Notes: generated by a model not told the origin, from the letters alone. 64,000 nucleotides of DNA from Pseudomonas solani (GCF_026072635.1 NZ_AP023081.1:404501-468500); one strand, 5' to 3'; numbered from the stretch's first letter, positions 47,314 to 59,419 are shown. A program made the numbers and translations.

Positions 47314-47449
47314 GGTGAGTTCCCGGTGCCACAAAGCGGCTCTTTGGCTAATAACTATTTGATCTAAACCATCCGCAAAAATACCGGTCGGACTCTTACT
47401 GCCTGCATAAAGCGGGCGGTATCCCCAACGGCAGAACCGGTAAGGACTT
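47314..47449 (+). promoter_or_regulatory. Upstream region of the NAGGN operon
   Basis: This AT-richer interval probably holds the osmotically regulated promoter of the next operon. I cannot place a firm -10/-35. GGTAAGGA just before the ATG is the ribosome binding site. Confidence 0.35.
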
Positions 47450-49219
47450 ATGTGCGGCATTTCTGGAGAGTTACGCTTCGACAAACGACCCGCCGACCTG
47501 GCTGCGGTCGAACGCATCACCCATCACCTCGCCCCTCGCGGCCCCGACGCCTGGGGCTTCCATAGCCAGGGCCCCATCGCCCTGGGCCACCGCCGGCTGA
47601 AGATCATGGACCTGTCCGACGGCTCGGCGCAGCCGATGGTCGAGCCCGACCTGGGCCTGGCGATGAGCTTCAACGGCGCCATCTACAACTTCCCCGAACT
47701 GCGCGAAGAGCTTCAGGCCCTCGGCTACCGCTTCCGCTCCGGCGGCGACACCGAGGTGCTGGCCAAGGCCTGGCACGCCTGGGGCAAGGACATGCTGCCC
47801 AAGCTCAACGGCATGTTCGCCCTGGGCATCTGGGAGCCGGGCAGCCAGCGCCTGTTCCTGGCCCGCGACCGCCTCGGCATCAAGCCGCTGTACCTGTCGC
47901 GCACGGCCAGCCGTCTGCGCTTCGCCTCCAGCCTGCCGGCGCTGCTCAAGGGTGGCGACATCGACGGCACCCTGGACGCCGAGGCGCTCAACCACTACCT
48001 CAACTTCCACGCCGTGGTGCCGGCACCGCGCACCCTGGTCAAGGGCATCGAGAAGCTGCCGCCGGCCAGCTGGATGATGGTCGACGCCGACGGCAACATC
48101 GACCAGGGCACCTGGTGGAACCTCGACTACGGCCACCGCGCCGACGAGGCCGGGCTGCAACTGGCCGACTGGCGCGACCTGCTGCTGGGCAGCCTGCGCG
48201 ATGCCGTCGCCGTGCGTCAGCGCGCGGCCCGCGAAGTAGGCGTGCTGCTTTCCGGCGGCGTCGACTCCAGCCTGCTGGTGGGCCTGCTGGCCGAGGCCGG
48301 CGTCGAGGACCTGCTGACCTTCTCCATCGGTTTCCAGGATGCCGGCGGCGAGCGCGGCGACGAGTTCGAGTACTCCGACCTCATCGCCCGCCGCTACGGC
48401 ACCCGCCACCACCAATTGCGGGTCGGCGAGCACGAGATCATCGAGCAGTTGCCCGCGGCCTTCCGCGCCATGAGCGAGCCGATGGTCAGCCATGACTGCA
48501 TCGCCTTCTACCTGCTCTCCCGCGAAGTCTCCAAGCACTGCAAGGTGGTGCAGAGCGGCCAGGGTGCCGACGAGCTGTTCGCGGGTTACCACTGGTACCC
48601 GCCGCTGGCCGACACGGCCGACCCCTTCGCCACCTACCGCGCGGCCTTCTTCGACCGCAGCCACGCCGACTACCGCGACACCGTGCAGCCGGCCTGGCTC
48701 ACCGGGGACGTGGCCGGCGACTTCGTCCGCGAGCACTTCGCCCGCTCCGGCGCCGAAGACCCGGTGGACAAGGCCCTGCGCCTGGACAGCACCATCATGC
48801 TGGTGGACGACCCGGTCAAACGCGTCGACAACATGACCATGGCCTGGGGCCTGGAGGCCCGCGTGCCCTTCCTCGACTACCGCGTGGTCGAGCTCTCCGC
48901 GCGCATCCCCTCGCGCTTCAAGCTGGGCGATGGCGGCAAGCAGGTGCTCAAGGAAGTCGCCCGCCAAGTCATCCCCCACGAGGTGATCGACCGGCCCAAG
49001 GGCTACTTCCCCGTGCCCGGGCTCAAGCACCTGCAAGGCAAGACCCGCGACTGGGTGCGCGAGCTGCTGCTGGACCCGAGCCAGGATCGCGGCCTGTTCA
49101 ACGCCGCCACCCTCGAACGCCTGCTGGCCAACCCCGGCGAAGACCTGACCCCGCTGCGCGGCTCCAAGCTGTGGCAGATGGCGGCGCTCAACCTCTGGCT
49201 CAACGAGCAGGGGCTCTAA
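47450..49219 (+). CDS. N-acetylglutaminylglutamine amidotransferase
   Basis: This 589-residue asparagine-synthetase-like amidotransferase makes the amide of the osmolyte N-acetylglutaminylglutamine amide. The glutaminase domain starts with nucleophile Cys2 (MCGISGE) and shows RGPDAWG and SFNGAIYNF. The synthetase domain has the PP-loop LLSGGVDSSLLVG. It is near identical in plan to AsnB but belongs with the next two genes in the NAGGN set, which decides the function. It leads a three-gene operon, 13 bases before the synthetase gene. Confidence 0.93.
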   Translation: MCGISGELRFDKRPADLAAVERITHHLAPRGPDAWGFHSQGPIALGHRRLKIMDLSDGSAQPMVEPDLGLAMSFNGAIYNFPELREELQALGYRFRSGGDTEVLAKAWHAWGKDMLPKLNGMFALGIWEPGSQRLFLARDRLGIKPLYLSRTASRLRFASSLPALLKGGDIDGTLDAEALNHYLNFHAVVPAPRTLVKGIEKLPPASWMMVDADGNIDQGTWWNLDYGHRADEAGLQLADWRDLLLGSLRDAVAVRQRAAREVGVLLSGGVDSSLLVGLLAEAGVEDLLTFSIGFQDAGGERGDEFEYSDLIARRYGTRHHQLRVGEHEIIEQLPAAFRAMSEPMVSHDCIAFYLLSREVSKHCKVVQSGQGADELFAGYHWYPPLADTADPFATYRAAFFDRSHADYRDTVQPAWLTGDVAGDFVREHFARSGAEDPVDKALRLDSTIMLVDDPVKRVDNMTMAWGLEARVPFLDYRVVELSARIPSRFKLGDGGKQVLKEVARQVIPHEVIDRPKGYFPVPGLKHLQGKTRDWVRELLLDPSQDRGLFNAATLERLLANPGEDLTPLRGSKLWQMAALNLWLNEQGL

Positions 49220-49232
49220 GGAGAGATTCGCG

Positions 49233-50990
49233 ATGAAATTCTTTACCAGCCAGCAGTACGTGCAGAGCCAGCGTCTGCTGCGCGGTCAGGCGCCCTCCTA
49301 CGAGCGCCTGCAGGCACGCCTGGCGGAAGAGCACAAGGATGAACAGCCGGAGCAGGTCCAGGTGTTGCACTGCGGCTGGGGCCGCCTGCTGCTGGGCCAC
49401 ACCTACCCGGACCCGACCAGCCTGGCCCGCGAGCTGCTGGCCGAGAGCCCCGGCGAGCGGGACATCGCCCTGTACGTCGCGGCGCCCCAGCAGGTGCTGG
49501 CCCAGGCACCGCAGCAGCTGTTCCTCGACCCCTCCGACACCCTGCGCCTGTGGTTCACCGACTACCGCCCGGCGCGCCGGGCCTTCCGTGGCTTCCGCAT
49601 CCGCCGTGCCCACAGCGAGGACGACTGGCAGGCCATCAGCCAGCTGTACCGCAGCCGCGGCATGCTGCCGGTGGATCACGACGCCATCACCCCGCGCCAC
49701 CAGGGCGGCCCGGTGTACTGGCTGGCCGAGGATTCGGCCAGCAACCAGGTGGTCGGCAGCGTGATGGGCCTCAACCACCGCAAGGCCTTCCACGACCCGG
49801 AAGGCGGCTCCAGCCTCTGGTGCCTGGCGGTGGACCCGCAATGCAACCGCCCCGGCGTCGGCGAGGCGCTGGTGCGCCACCTCATCGAGCACTTCATGAG
49901 CCGTGGCCTGGCCTACCTCGACCTGTCGGTGCTGCACGACAACCGCCAGGCCAAGGCGCTGTATTCCAAGCTGGGCTTCCGTGACCTGCCGACCTTCGCC
50001 ATCAAGCGCAAGAACGGTATCAACCAGACCCTGTTCCTCGGCCCCGGCCCGGAAGAGGACCTCAACCCCTATGCGCGGATCATCGTCGACGAGGCCCACC
50101 GCCGCGGCATCGAGGTGCGCGTCGACGACGCCCGCGCCGGGCTCTTCAGCCTCAGCCAGGGCGGGCGCAGCGTGCGCTGCCGCGAATCGCTGTCGGACAT
50201 GACCAGCGCCGTCAGCATGACCCTGTGCCAGGACAAGACCCTCACCCACAGCACCCTGGCCCGCGCCGGCCTCAGCCTGCCGGCGCAGCGCCTGGCCGGC
50301 ACCGAGAAGGAGAACGCCGCCTTCCTCGCCGAACATGGCGCCCTGGTGGTCAAACCGGTGGACGGCGAGCAGGGCAATGGCGTGGCCGTGGACCTGCGCA
50401 GCGCCGCCGAGGTGGAAGCGGCCATCGACAACGCCCGGCGCTTCGACAGCCGCGTGCTGCTGGAGAGCTTCCACCAGGGCCACGACCTGCGCATCGTGGT
50501 GATCGGCTACGACGTGGTCGCGGCGGCGATCCGTCGCCCGGCCGAGATCGTCGGTGACGGCCAGCGCAGCATCCGCTCGCTGATCGAGGCGCAGAGCCGC
50601 CGACGCCAGGCCGCCACCGGTGGCGAAAGCCGCATCCCCCTCGACGACGAGACCGAACGCACCCTCAGGGACGCCGGCTACGGCTACGACGATGTGCTGC
50701 CCGAGGGCACCCACCTCGCCGTGCGCCGCACCGCCAACCTACACACCGGCGGCACCCTGGAAGACGTCACCGGCATCCTCCACCCGCGCCTGGGCGAGGC
50801 GGCCGTCCGCGCCGCCCGCGCCCTCGGCATCCCGGTGGTGGGCCTGGACCTGCTGGTGCCCGCCGCCGACCAGCCCGACTACGTGTTCATCGAAGCCAAC
50901 GAGCGGGTCGGCCTGGCCAACCACCAGCCGCAGCCCACCGCCGAGCGCTTCATCGACCTGCTGTTCCCCCTCAGCCAGCCGCTGTCCTGA
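49233..50990 (+). CDS. ngg: N-acetylglutaminylglutamine synthetase
   Basis: This bifunctional enzyme of 585 residues joins an N-terminal GNAT acetyltransferase-like domain to a C-terminal ATP-grasp ligase. The GNAT part (about 110-270) has LAVDPQCNRPGVGEALVRHL; the ligase part has VVKPVDGEQGNGVAVDL and ends with FIEANERVGLANHQPQ. It forms N-acetylglutaminylglutamine, a dipeptide osmolyte. GGAGAG precedes its start. It follows the amidotransferase and precedes the M42 peptidase of the set. Confidence 0.92.
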   Translation: MKFFTSQQYVQSQRLLRGQAPSYERLQARLAEEHKDEQPEQVQVLHCGWGRLLLGHTYPDPTSLARELLAESPGERDIALYVAAPQQVLAQAPQQLFLDPSDTLRLWFTDYRPARRAFRGFRIRRAHSEDDWQAISQLYRSRGMLPVDHDAITPRHQGGPVYWLAEDSASNQVVGSVMGLNHRKAFHDPEGGSSLWCLAVDPQCNRPGVGEALVRHLIEHFMSRGLAYLDLSVLHDNRQAKALYSKLGFRDLPTFAIKRKNGINQTLFLGPGPEEDLNPYARIIVDEAHRRGIEVRVDDARAGLFSLSQGGRSVRCRESLSDMTSAVSMTLCQDKTLTHSTLARAGLSLPAQRLAGTEKENAAFLAEHGALVVKPVDGEQGNGVAVDLRSAAEVEAAIDNARRFDSRVLLESFHQGHDLRIVVIGYDVVAAAIRRPAEIVGDGQRSIRSLIEAQSRRRQAATGGESRIPLDDETERTLRDAGYGYDDVLPEGTHLAVRRTANLHTGGTLEDVTGILHPRLGEAAVRAARALGIPVVGLDLLVPAADQPDYVFIEANERVGLANHQPQPTAERFIDLLFPLSQPLS

Positions 50991-51031
50991 GCCCCGGGCC
51001 TGCGGGCCCGGCACCTCGCCAAGGAGACGCC

Positions 51032-52228
51032 ATGACTGCCAGAAAACTCCCCGAACCCGATATCAACTACCTGCGCCAGGTGCTCCTGGAGATGCTCGCC
51101 ATCCCCAGCCCCACCGGCTTCACCGACACCATCGTGCGCTACGTCGCCGAGCGCCTGGAGGAGATGGGCATCCCCTTCGAGCTGACCCGTCGCGGCACCA
51201 TCCGCGCCACCCTGCTGGGCCGGCAGAAGAGCCCCGACCGCGCGGTGGCGGCGCACCTGGACACCATTGGCGGCATCGTCCGCCAGATCAAGGACAACGG
51301 CCGCCTGGCCCTGGCGCCGGTGGGCTGCTGGTCCAGCCGCTTCGCCGAAGGCAGCCGCGTCAGCGTATTCACCGACACCGGGGTGATCCGTGGCAGCGTG
51401 CTGCCGCTGCTGGCCTCCGGCCACGCCTTCAACACCGAAGTGGACAGCATGCCCATCAGTTGGGACCACATCGAACTGCGCCTGGACGCCTACAGCTCGA
51501 CCCGCGCCGACTGCGAATCCCTCGGCGTGTGCATCGGCGACTTCGTCGCCTTCGACCCGCTGCCCGAGTTCACCGAGAGCGGCCACATCAGCGCCCGCCA
51601 CCTGGACGACAAGGCCGGCGTCGCCGCCCTGCTCACCGCGCTCAAGGGCATCACCGAAGCCAAGCTGGTGCCGCCCATCGACTGCCACCCGCTGTTCACC
51701 ATCACCGAGGAGATCGGCTCCGGTTCCGCCGGCGCGCTGCCCTGGGACGTCAGCGAATTCGTCGGCATCGACATCGCTCCGGTCGCCCCCGGCCAGCACT
51801 CCAGCGAGCATGCCGTCAGCGTCGCCCTGCAGGACTCGGCAGGCCCCTACGACTACCACCTCTCGCGGCACCTGCTGAAGCTGGCGGAGAAGAACGTCAT
51901 CCCCGTTCGTCGCGACCTGTTCCGCTACTACCACAGCGATGCCCAGTCGGCGATCGCCGCTGGCCACGACACCCGTGCCGCCCTGCTGGCCTTCGGCTGC
52001 GACGCCACCCACGGCTACGAGCGCACCCACATCGACAGCCTGGAAGCCATGGCCCGGCTGCTGGGCGCCTACATGATGAGCCCGCCGGTATTCGCCAGCG
52101 ACGCCGACAATGCGCAGAACTCCCTGGAGCCATTCAGCCACCAGCTGGAACACACCGCGCAGATGGAAAACGACACGCGCGTACCGACTGTCGGAAGTCT
52201 CGTAGGCAAGGGCGAAAGCGACGCTTGA
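51032..52228 (+). CDS. M42-family aminopeptidase of the osmolyte system
   Basis: This 398-residue zinc hydrolase of the M42/M20 type has the AAHLDTIGG metal motif, the ARHLDDKAGVAALL segment with the bridging aspartate, and the catalytic pair in FTITEEIGSG. Similar genes always follow the NAGGN biosynthesis genes and are annotated as the osmoprotectant-system peptidase. It may recycle the osmolyte or process a precursor; the exact role is not proven. AAGGAG precedes the start 41 bases after ngg. Confidence 0.88.
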   Translation: MTARKLPEPDINYLRQVLLEMLAIPSPTGFTDTIVRYVAERLEEMGIPFELTRRGTIRATLLGRQKSPDRAVAAHLDTIGGIVRQIKDNGRLALAPVGCWSSRFAEGSRVSVFTDTGVIRGSVLPLLASGHAFNTEVDSMPISWDHIELRLDAYSSTRADCESLGVCIGDFVAFDPLPEFTESGHISARHLDDKAGVAALLTALKGITEAKLVPPIDCHPLFTITEEIGSGSAGALPWDVSEFVGIDIAPVAPGQHSSEHAVSVALQDSAGPYDYHLSRHLLKLAEKNVIPVRRDLFRYYHSDAQSAIAAGHDTRAALLAFGCDATHGYERTHIDSLEAMARLLGAYMMSPPVFASDADNAQNSLEPFSHQLEHTAQMENDTRVPTVGSLVGKGESDA

Positions 52229-52290
52229 AGGCCACCTCACATAAAGGCAAAGTGCCAGGCCACAGGTCATAAAAACCACGGGGTGAAAGG

Positions 52291-55050
<2,760 letters not shown>

Positions 55051-55118
55051 GCCGACGCCTGCGCATGGCGTCGCGGCGGTCATCGCGCTAGGATCGCCGC
55101 CTGCCCCTGAGGTCCGCC

Positions 55119-55361
55119 ATGCTGATTCCCCACCACCTGCTCGAAGCCGACACCCTCACCCGCCTGATCGAAGACTTCGTCACCCGCGACGGCACCGACA
55201 ACGGTGACGAAACCCCGCTGGAAACCCGGGTCGCCCGGGTGCGCCGTGCCCTGGAGAAAAAGCAGGCGGTGATCGTCTTCGACCCCGACAGCCAGCAATG
55301 CCAGCTGATGCTGCGCAGCGAAGTGCCGAAGGAACTGCTCGAGTCCGCCGAGGACGAGTGA
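55119..55361 (+). CDS. yheU: YheU family protein (UPF0270)
   Basis: This 80-residue small soluble protein matches UPF0270/YheU: it opens MLIPHHLLEADTLTRLIEDF, then REGT-like TRDGTDNG, VARVRRALEKKQAVIVFDPDS. The function is unknown. It follows the hybrid kinase by 68 bases on the same strand. Confidence 0.88.
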   Translation: MLIPHHLLEADTLTRLIEDFVTRDGTDNGDETPLETRVARVRRALEKKQAVIVFDPDSQQCQLMLRSEVPKELLESAEDE

Positions 55362-55408
55362 CCCTCCTCGCGCACCCTTTCACAACCGGAAAGCACCCGG
55401 GATGAACG

Positions 55409-55433
55409 GGCGCCGCCCCTGTGGAGCGGCGCC
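55409..55433. terminator. Hairpin between convergent genes
   Basis: GGCGCCGC pairs with GCGGCGCC around a nine-base loop between yheU and the VOC gene. There is no long T-run, so termination strength is uncertain. Confidence 0.45.
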
Positions 55434-55452
55434 ACGCATCGGCTTTCGCGGC

Positions 55453-55863
55453 TTACTGGTCCTTCTCGCAGTTGACCATCCACGGCACCCCGAAGCGGTC
55501 TTCGAGCATGCCGAAGCGCGCGGCCCAGAAGGTCGCCTCCAGCGGCATCTGCACCTTGCCGCCGGCGGAGAGCGCGGCGAACACGCGCTCGGCTTCCTTG
55601 ATGGAGTCGACGTTGAGCGACACCGAGCAGCCACGGATGCCGTCATAGGGGTGTTCCGGCGTGGTGTCGGAGGCCATAAGCGACTGGTCGCCAATGGTCA
55701 GGCAGGCATGCATGGCGCGGTCGTGGAACTGCGCGGGCACATGCTCGGCGGCCGGTGATGCGCCGAAGGTCATCACCTGCAGCTCGCCGCCCAGGGTCTG
55801 GTTGTAGAACTCGAAGGCCTCGCGGCAGTTGCCGCCGAAGATCAGGTAGGCATTGATACGCAT
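55453..55863 (-). CDS. VOC-family protein (PhnB-like)
   Basis: This 136-residue protein has the glyoxalase/bleomycin-resistance (vicinal oxygen chelate) fold, subgroup PhnB. It opens MRINAYLIFGGNCREAFEFY and has VSLNVDSIKEAERVFAALS and the closing FGMLEDRFGVPWMVN. PhnB-like members are common and their substrates unknown. ATG at 55863 has AAGGAG 6 bases upstream. It lies 10 bases after the YCII gene, so the two are one transcript; such pairs are often stress-linked, but no function is shown. Confidence 0.88.
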   Translation of the reverse strand: MRINAYLIFGGNCREAFEFYNQTLGGELQVMTFGASPAAEHVPAQFHDRAMHACLTIGDQSLMASDTTPEHPYDGIRGCSVSLNVDSIKEAERVFAALSAGGKVQMPLEATFWAARFGMLEDRFGVPWMVNCEKDQ

Positions 55864-55873
55864 GGTCAGCTCC

Positions 55874-56305
55874 TTATTGTTGTTTGTCGGCGGCCATCTG
55901 GGTGCGCTGACGCTCTTCCAGCTCACGCAGTTCCGGGGTGAATTCGGCACCGAAGTCTTCCATCGTGAAGATCTGGCGGATCTCGATGTCCGACTCGCCA
56001 CTCATCGGGTTGGGGCAGCGCTTGACCCACTCGATGGCCTTCTCCAGGGATTCCACTTCCCAGATCCAGTAGCCGGCCACCAGCTCGCGGGTTTCCGCGA
56101 AGGGGCCGTCGGTCACCGTGCGGCTGCTGCCGGAGAAGGTCACCCGCGCGCCACGGGAACTGGGGTGCAGCCCCTCGCCCGCCTGCATGATGCCGGCGTC
56201 GATCAGCTCCTGGTTGTAGGCGCCCATCGCCGTGAGCAGCGCCTCGCTGGGCATCTCGCCGGCTTCCGATTCCTTCGTTGCCTTGACCATCACCATGAAT
56301 CGCAT
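55874..56305 (-). CDS. YCII-family (DGPF domain) protein
   Basis: This 143-residue protein of the YCII/DGPF group opens MRFMVMVKATKESEAGEMPS and has the signature TVTDGPFAETRELVAGYWIW. Such proteins are small, cytoplasmic and mostly of unknown function, often placed beside ECF sigma factors or PhnB-type proteins, as here. ATG at 56305 gives the standard N-terminus. It leads a two-gene operon with the VOC protein. Confidence 0.88.
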   Translation of the reverse strand: MRFMVMVKATKESEAGEMPSEALLTAMGAYNQELIDAGIMQAGEGLHPSSRGARVTFSGSSRTVTDGPFAETRELVAGYWIWEVESLEKAIEWVKRCPNPMSGESDIEIRQIFTMEDFGAEFTPELRELEERQRTQMAADKQQ

Positions 56306-56608
56306 CGTGTCGCTCCTTCTTGTTCGGGGTTCATGCCCGCCAGGCTGGCGGTTCTGTCCATTAGTCGAACGGGCTGCGCGGGTTTCGACAGCCCTTCGAA
56401 AAAAATTCACGTGCATCGACTCCAGGGAGGAAATGCGCGCGGGCACGGAGGCGAATCACAGCTTAGTGGGTCTTCGAAATCACGCCGGTGACAGGAGGGA
56501 TGGAACGCCGAACGGCGTTCCCTGGATGCGAATCTGCAGCCTCCTGCCACCTCGCGAACATCCGCCGCCAGGAAGGAAGCCGGATGAGCGGGGAAAACCC
56601 GCCAACCC
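56306..56608. other. Intergenic region, no gene seen
   Basis: This region holds the promoter of the YCII/VOC operon (minus) and the 3' flank of phoQ. I see no gene or strong hairpin. An inverted repeat, GAACGCCG/CGGCGTTC, lies near 56504-56521. Confidence 0.4.
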
Positions 56609-57982
56609 TCAATGCAAGGGCAGGCGGATGCGGAACTCGGCGCCGCCGAGGCTGGAGTCGTCCAGGGCCAGTTCACCGTCGAAGCTTTCGACGATGTCGC
56701 GGACCACGGCGGTGCCGATGCCCTGGCCAGGATGCTGGGCATCGAGTCGCTCGCCGCGCTTGAGGATGCGCGCGCGTTGGTCCACCGGCACGCCGGGGCC
56801 GTCGTCCTCCACCCGCAGCTCACAGAAATCGGCACCCTGCAGGGCGCTGACGCGGATATGGCCGAGGCACAGGCGGTAGGCGTTTTCCAGCAGGTTGCCG
56901 AGCAGCTCCAACAGCGCGCCCTGTTCGACGGGCACGTCGAGGGCGGGGTCGAAGGCGCGTTCGACCCGTACCTGCTTGTCGCGGTAGACCTTGTCCAGCG
57001 CCTCGCAGAGCAGGTCGAGCAGCGGCGCCAGGCGCACGCGGTGGCGCACCAGGCCGCTCTTGCGCAGGGTGGCGCGCTGCAGCTGGTAGTCCACCTGCTG
57101 GCTCATGCGCTCGATCTGGCTGCGCAGCACATGGGCCTGCTCGGGGTTGGCGGATTTGTTGATGGTCTCGCTGACGCCCTGCAACACCGAAAGCGGGGTC
57201 TTCAGGCTGTGGGCCAGGTCATCGAGGGAGTTGCGGTAGCGCTCGCGCTGCAGGCGCTCGCTCTCCAGCAGGCGGTTGAGGGAACCGGTGAGGCGCAGCA
57301 ACTCGCGCGGGTGCTCCTCGCTGAGGGAGTCACGGGCGCCGGCTTCCACCTGGTCCAGCTCTTCGCTGAGCCGGCGCAGGCTGCGGAATCCCCAGGTGAG
57401 GCCGAACCAGAGCAGCGTCAGCAGCAGCAACAGTGCAGCACCGAGCCACAGGTACAGCTGATGGACGAAGCCGTCGTGCATCACCTGGTAGTCGCTCATC
57501 GGCTGCATGGTGACCACGCTGAAGGCCGCGGCCTGGCCGCGTAGCAGGTCGATCTCCACGTCGTAGACGAAGAACTCGCGGCCACGCACGTCGTGCACTC
57601 GGGTGAACTCGTGGCCACGGCCGTCATAGCGGGGCTCGTAGTGCACGGATTCGTCGGTGGAGGAACGCGACTGCCAGACCAGCTTGCCGTCGCTGTCGTA
57701 GATGTAGCCGAGCTGGGTGGCGTCGAGGTTGTCGAATTCCTCGTCGGGCAGCTTGTCCGGCATGTCCAGGCGGCCGTCGACGATGCGCGCGGCGGCGATC
57801 AGCGCACTGGCGTCGGCGGCCAGGCGCTTCTCGATGGCCTGGTCCAGGGCGTAGTCGAAGGCACTGCGCAGCAGAGGCAGCAGCACCAGCATGAACAGCA
57901 CCGCGAGCGCCGTGGCGCCCAGCATCAGGCGCAGGCGCAGGGAGAACCCGGCGCGACGGCGGGGGCTGGCGGCGTGGCTCAA
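56609..57982 (-). CDS. phoQ: Sensor histidine kinase PhoQ
   Basis: PhoQ senses low magnesium and cationic peptides and phosphorylates PhoP. The 457-residue product has helix 1 (about 14-36), a periplasmic sensor domain (about 37-185) rich in acidic residues, helix 2 (about 187-208), a HAMP region, the H-box DDLAHSLKTPLSVLQG and an HATPase with NLLENAYR and EDDGPGV. The start is a TTG that overlaps the phoP stop (GTTGA), so translation is coupled. In-frame alternatives lack support. The gene order oprH-phoP-phoQ confirms the identity. Confidence 0.93.
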   Translation of the reverse strand: MSHAASPRRRAGFSLRLRLMLGATALAVLFMLVLLPLLRSAFDYALDQAIEKRLAADASALIAAARIVDGRLDMPDKLPDEEFDNLDATQLGYIYDSDGKLVWQSRSSTDESVHYEPRYDGRGHEFTRVHDVRGREFFVYDVEIDLLRGQAAAFSVVTMQPMSDYQVMHDGFVHQLYLWLGAALLLLLTLLWFGLTWGFRSLRRLSEELDQVEAGARDSLSEEHPRELLRLTGSLNRLLESERLQRERYRNSLDDLAHSLKTPLSVLQGVSETINKSANPEQAHVLRSQIERMSQQVDYQLQRATLRKSGLVRHRVRLAPLLDLLCEALDKVYRDKQVRVERAFDPALDVPVEQGALLELLGNLLENAYRLCLGHIRVSALQGADFCELRVEDDGPGVPVDQRARILKRGERLDAQHPGQGIGTAVVRDIVESFDGELALDDSSLGGAEFRIRLPLH

Positions 57983-58656
57983 CGGCAGCGCTCGGTGAAC
58001 AGGTAGCCCTGGCCGCGCACCGTCTCGATGGGCTTGAAGCCGTGCTCGCCCTCCAGCTTGCGGCGGATGCGCCCGACCAGCACTTCGATGACGTTGGGGT
58101 CGCGTTCCTCGTCGCCGGGGTAGAGCTGCTCCATCAGCCGCTCCTTGGCCACCACCTGCTGATGGTGACGCATGAGGTATTCGAGGATGCGGTACTCGTA
58201 GGCGGTCAGCGCCATGGGCGCGCCATCGATCTGCGCCTGCTTGCGGTTGAGGTCGAGCAGCAAGGGGCCGGCCTCGATGGTGGACTGGACGAAGCCCGAG
58301 GAGCGTCGCAACAGGGCATTGAGGCGCGCCTCCAGCTCTTCGAACTGGAACGGCTTGACCACGTAGTCGTCGGCACCGGCGGCCAGGCCTTCGACCTTGT
58401 CCTGCCAGTTGCCGCGTGCGGTGAGTATGAGGATGGGGAACGCCTTGCCGCCGCTGCGCAGTTGGCGGATGAGGTCGAGGCCGCTCATGCCGGGCAGGCC
58501 GAGGTCGATCACCGCAAGGTCGTGGTGGTATTCCTCGGCGCGGTACAGCGCCTCCTCGGCATCCGGCACCGCGTCGACCACGTGGCCCTGCTCGCCGAGG
58601 CGCGTATGGAGGTGATGGCGCAGCAGCGCCTCGTCTTCCACAACCAGCAATTTCAT
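57979..58656 (-). CDS. phoP: Response regulator PhoP
   Basis: PhoP is an OmpR-family regulator of 225 residues, the same length as in P. aeruginosa. The receiver has EDE at 7-9, phospho-acceptor Asp51 (LAVIDLGLPG) and KPFQ; the winged helix has TAYEYRILEYLMRHHQQVV and VLVGRIRRKL. ATG at 58656 has GAGG 8 bases upstream. It is cotranscribed with oprH and coupled to phoQ. Its likely target is the repeat array upstream of oprH, giving autoregulation. Confidence 0.96.
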   Translation of the reverse strand: MKLLVVEDEALLRHHLHTRLGEQGHVVDAVPDAEEALYRAEEYHHDLAVIDLGLPGMSGLDLIRQLRSGGKAFPILILTARGNWQDKVEGLAAGADDYVVKPFQFEELEARLNALLRRSSGFVQSTIEAGPLLLDLNRKQAQIDGAPMALTAYEYRILEYLMRHHQQVVAKERLMEQLYPGDEERDPNVIEVLVGRIRRKLEGEHGFKPIETVRGQGYLFTERCR

Positions 58657-58670
58657 TGGCATTTCCTCAA

Positions 58671-58696
58671 GCAAAGGCCGGGCACTTGGCCCGGCC
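58671..58696 (-). terminator. Intercistronic hairpin between oprH and phoP
   Basis: GGCCGGG and CCCGGCC pair over a seven-base loop and are followed by TTTGC on the minus strand. A weak terminator here would let oprH be expressed above phoPQ. Confidence 0.5.
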
Positions 58697-58710
58697 GTGC
58701 ATGGCACTGG

Positions 58711-59316
58711 TCAGAACTTGTAGCTGGCGCCCAGGTAGGCCTGCGAGCTGCTGTGCAGGTCCAGCGAGCCAAGCTTGTCGCCACCGTGGGGCGCGACTTC
58801 GGTGCTGGCATTGGTGCGCAGGTAACGATAGCCGGCCTCGATGGAGGTGCTCTTGTTCAGTTGCTGGAGGATACCGGCCTGCAGGCCCGCTGCGTAGCCG
58901 ATGTCGCTGTCGCGGCGCATGCCGGTGCCGTCCTGCTCCAGCTTGACCAGGCCGAGGGTGGCACCACCGAACAGCTTGGTGTTGTTGTCACCCAGGGGCA
59001 GGAAGACGTCGTAGCTGCCGAGCAGGTTCTGCTGGCGCAGCTTGTTGCCACGGTCGGTGTCCGAGAAGTTCTCGTAGGTGGCGTAGTAGCGGCTGCTGTC
59101 ATCCATCATGCCGGCACGTACACCCCAGGTACCGGTCTTGTGGATCACCTTGTCCAGGCTCGGGTCACCGAGGTTGGCATTCAGCGCCGAGGAGTTCTGG
59201 ATGTTGTTGTTGGTCTGGCCCCAGGTCAGGCTGACGAAAGGATCGGCTGCCTGGGCGGACGTAGCGGCGAAGGCCAGGCCGGCGGCGAGAGCGATAGGAG
59301 TCAGGATGGTTTTCAT
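58711..59316 (-). CDS. oprH: Outer-membrane protein OprH
   Basis: OprH is an eight-stranded beta barrel that binds lipopolysaccharide and steadies the outer membrane when magnesium is low. The 201-residue product has a signal peptide (about 1-23, ending SAQA) and long stretches matching P. aeruginosa OprH, such as GNKLRQQNLLGSYD and GYAAGLQAGIL. It ends in a typical C-terminal phenylalanine (LGASYKF). GAGG precedes ATG 59316. It heads oprH-phoP-phoQ and has four GTTCAG repeats upstream. Confidence 0.96.
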   Translation of the reverse strand: MKTILTPIALAAGLAFAATSAQAADPFVSLTWGQTNNNIQNSSALNANLGDPSLDKVIHKTGTWGVRAGMMDDSSRYYATYENFSDTDRGNKLRQQNLLGSYDVFLPLGDNNTKLFGGATLGLVKLEQDGTGMRRDSDIGYAAGLQAGILQQLNKSTSIEAGYRYLRTNASTEVAPHGGDKLGSLDLHSSSQAYLGASYKF

Positions 59317-59380
59317 GAGGAGTTCCTCCGATGGATTTCGATTCGTGCTTGAACACGGAAGCCATCCTGCCTGGCGGGCA

Positions 59381-59419
59381 CTGAACCGCCCCTGAACCCT
59401 CTCTGAACCTCGGCTGAAC
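59381..59419 (-). promoter_or_regulatory. Four-fold GTTCAG array, probable PhoP operator
   Basis: On the minus strand GTTCAG occurs four times at exact 11-base steps (59414, 59403, 59392 and 59381 on the plus strand as CTGAAC). Two hexamers with 5-base spacing are the usual PhoP-type box; here there are two boxes in tandem. It ends 65 bases before the oprH start. Confidence 0.75.

Noticed and set aside
47450..49219. Ordinary asparagine synthetase
   Set aside because: The domain plan fits, but the ngg and M42 peptidase genes directly downstream define the osmolyte amidotransferase.
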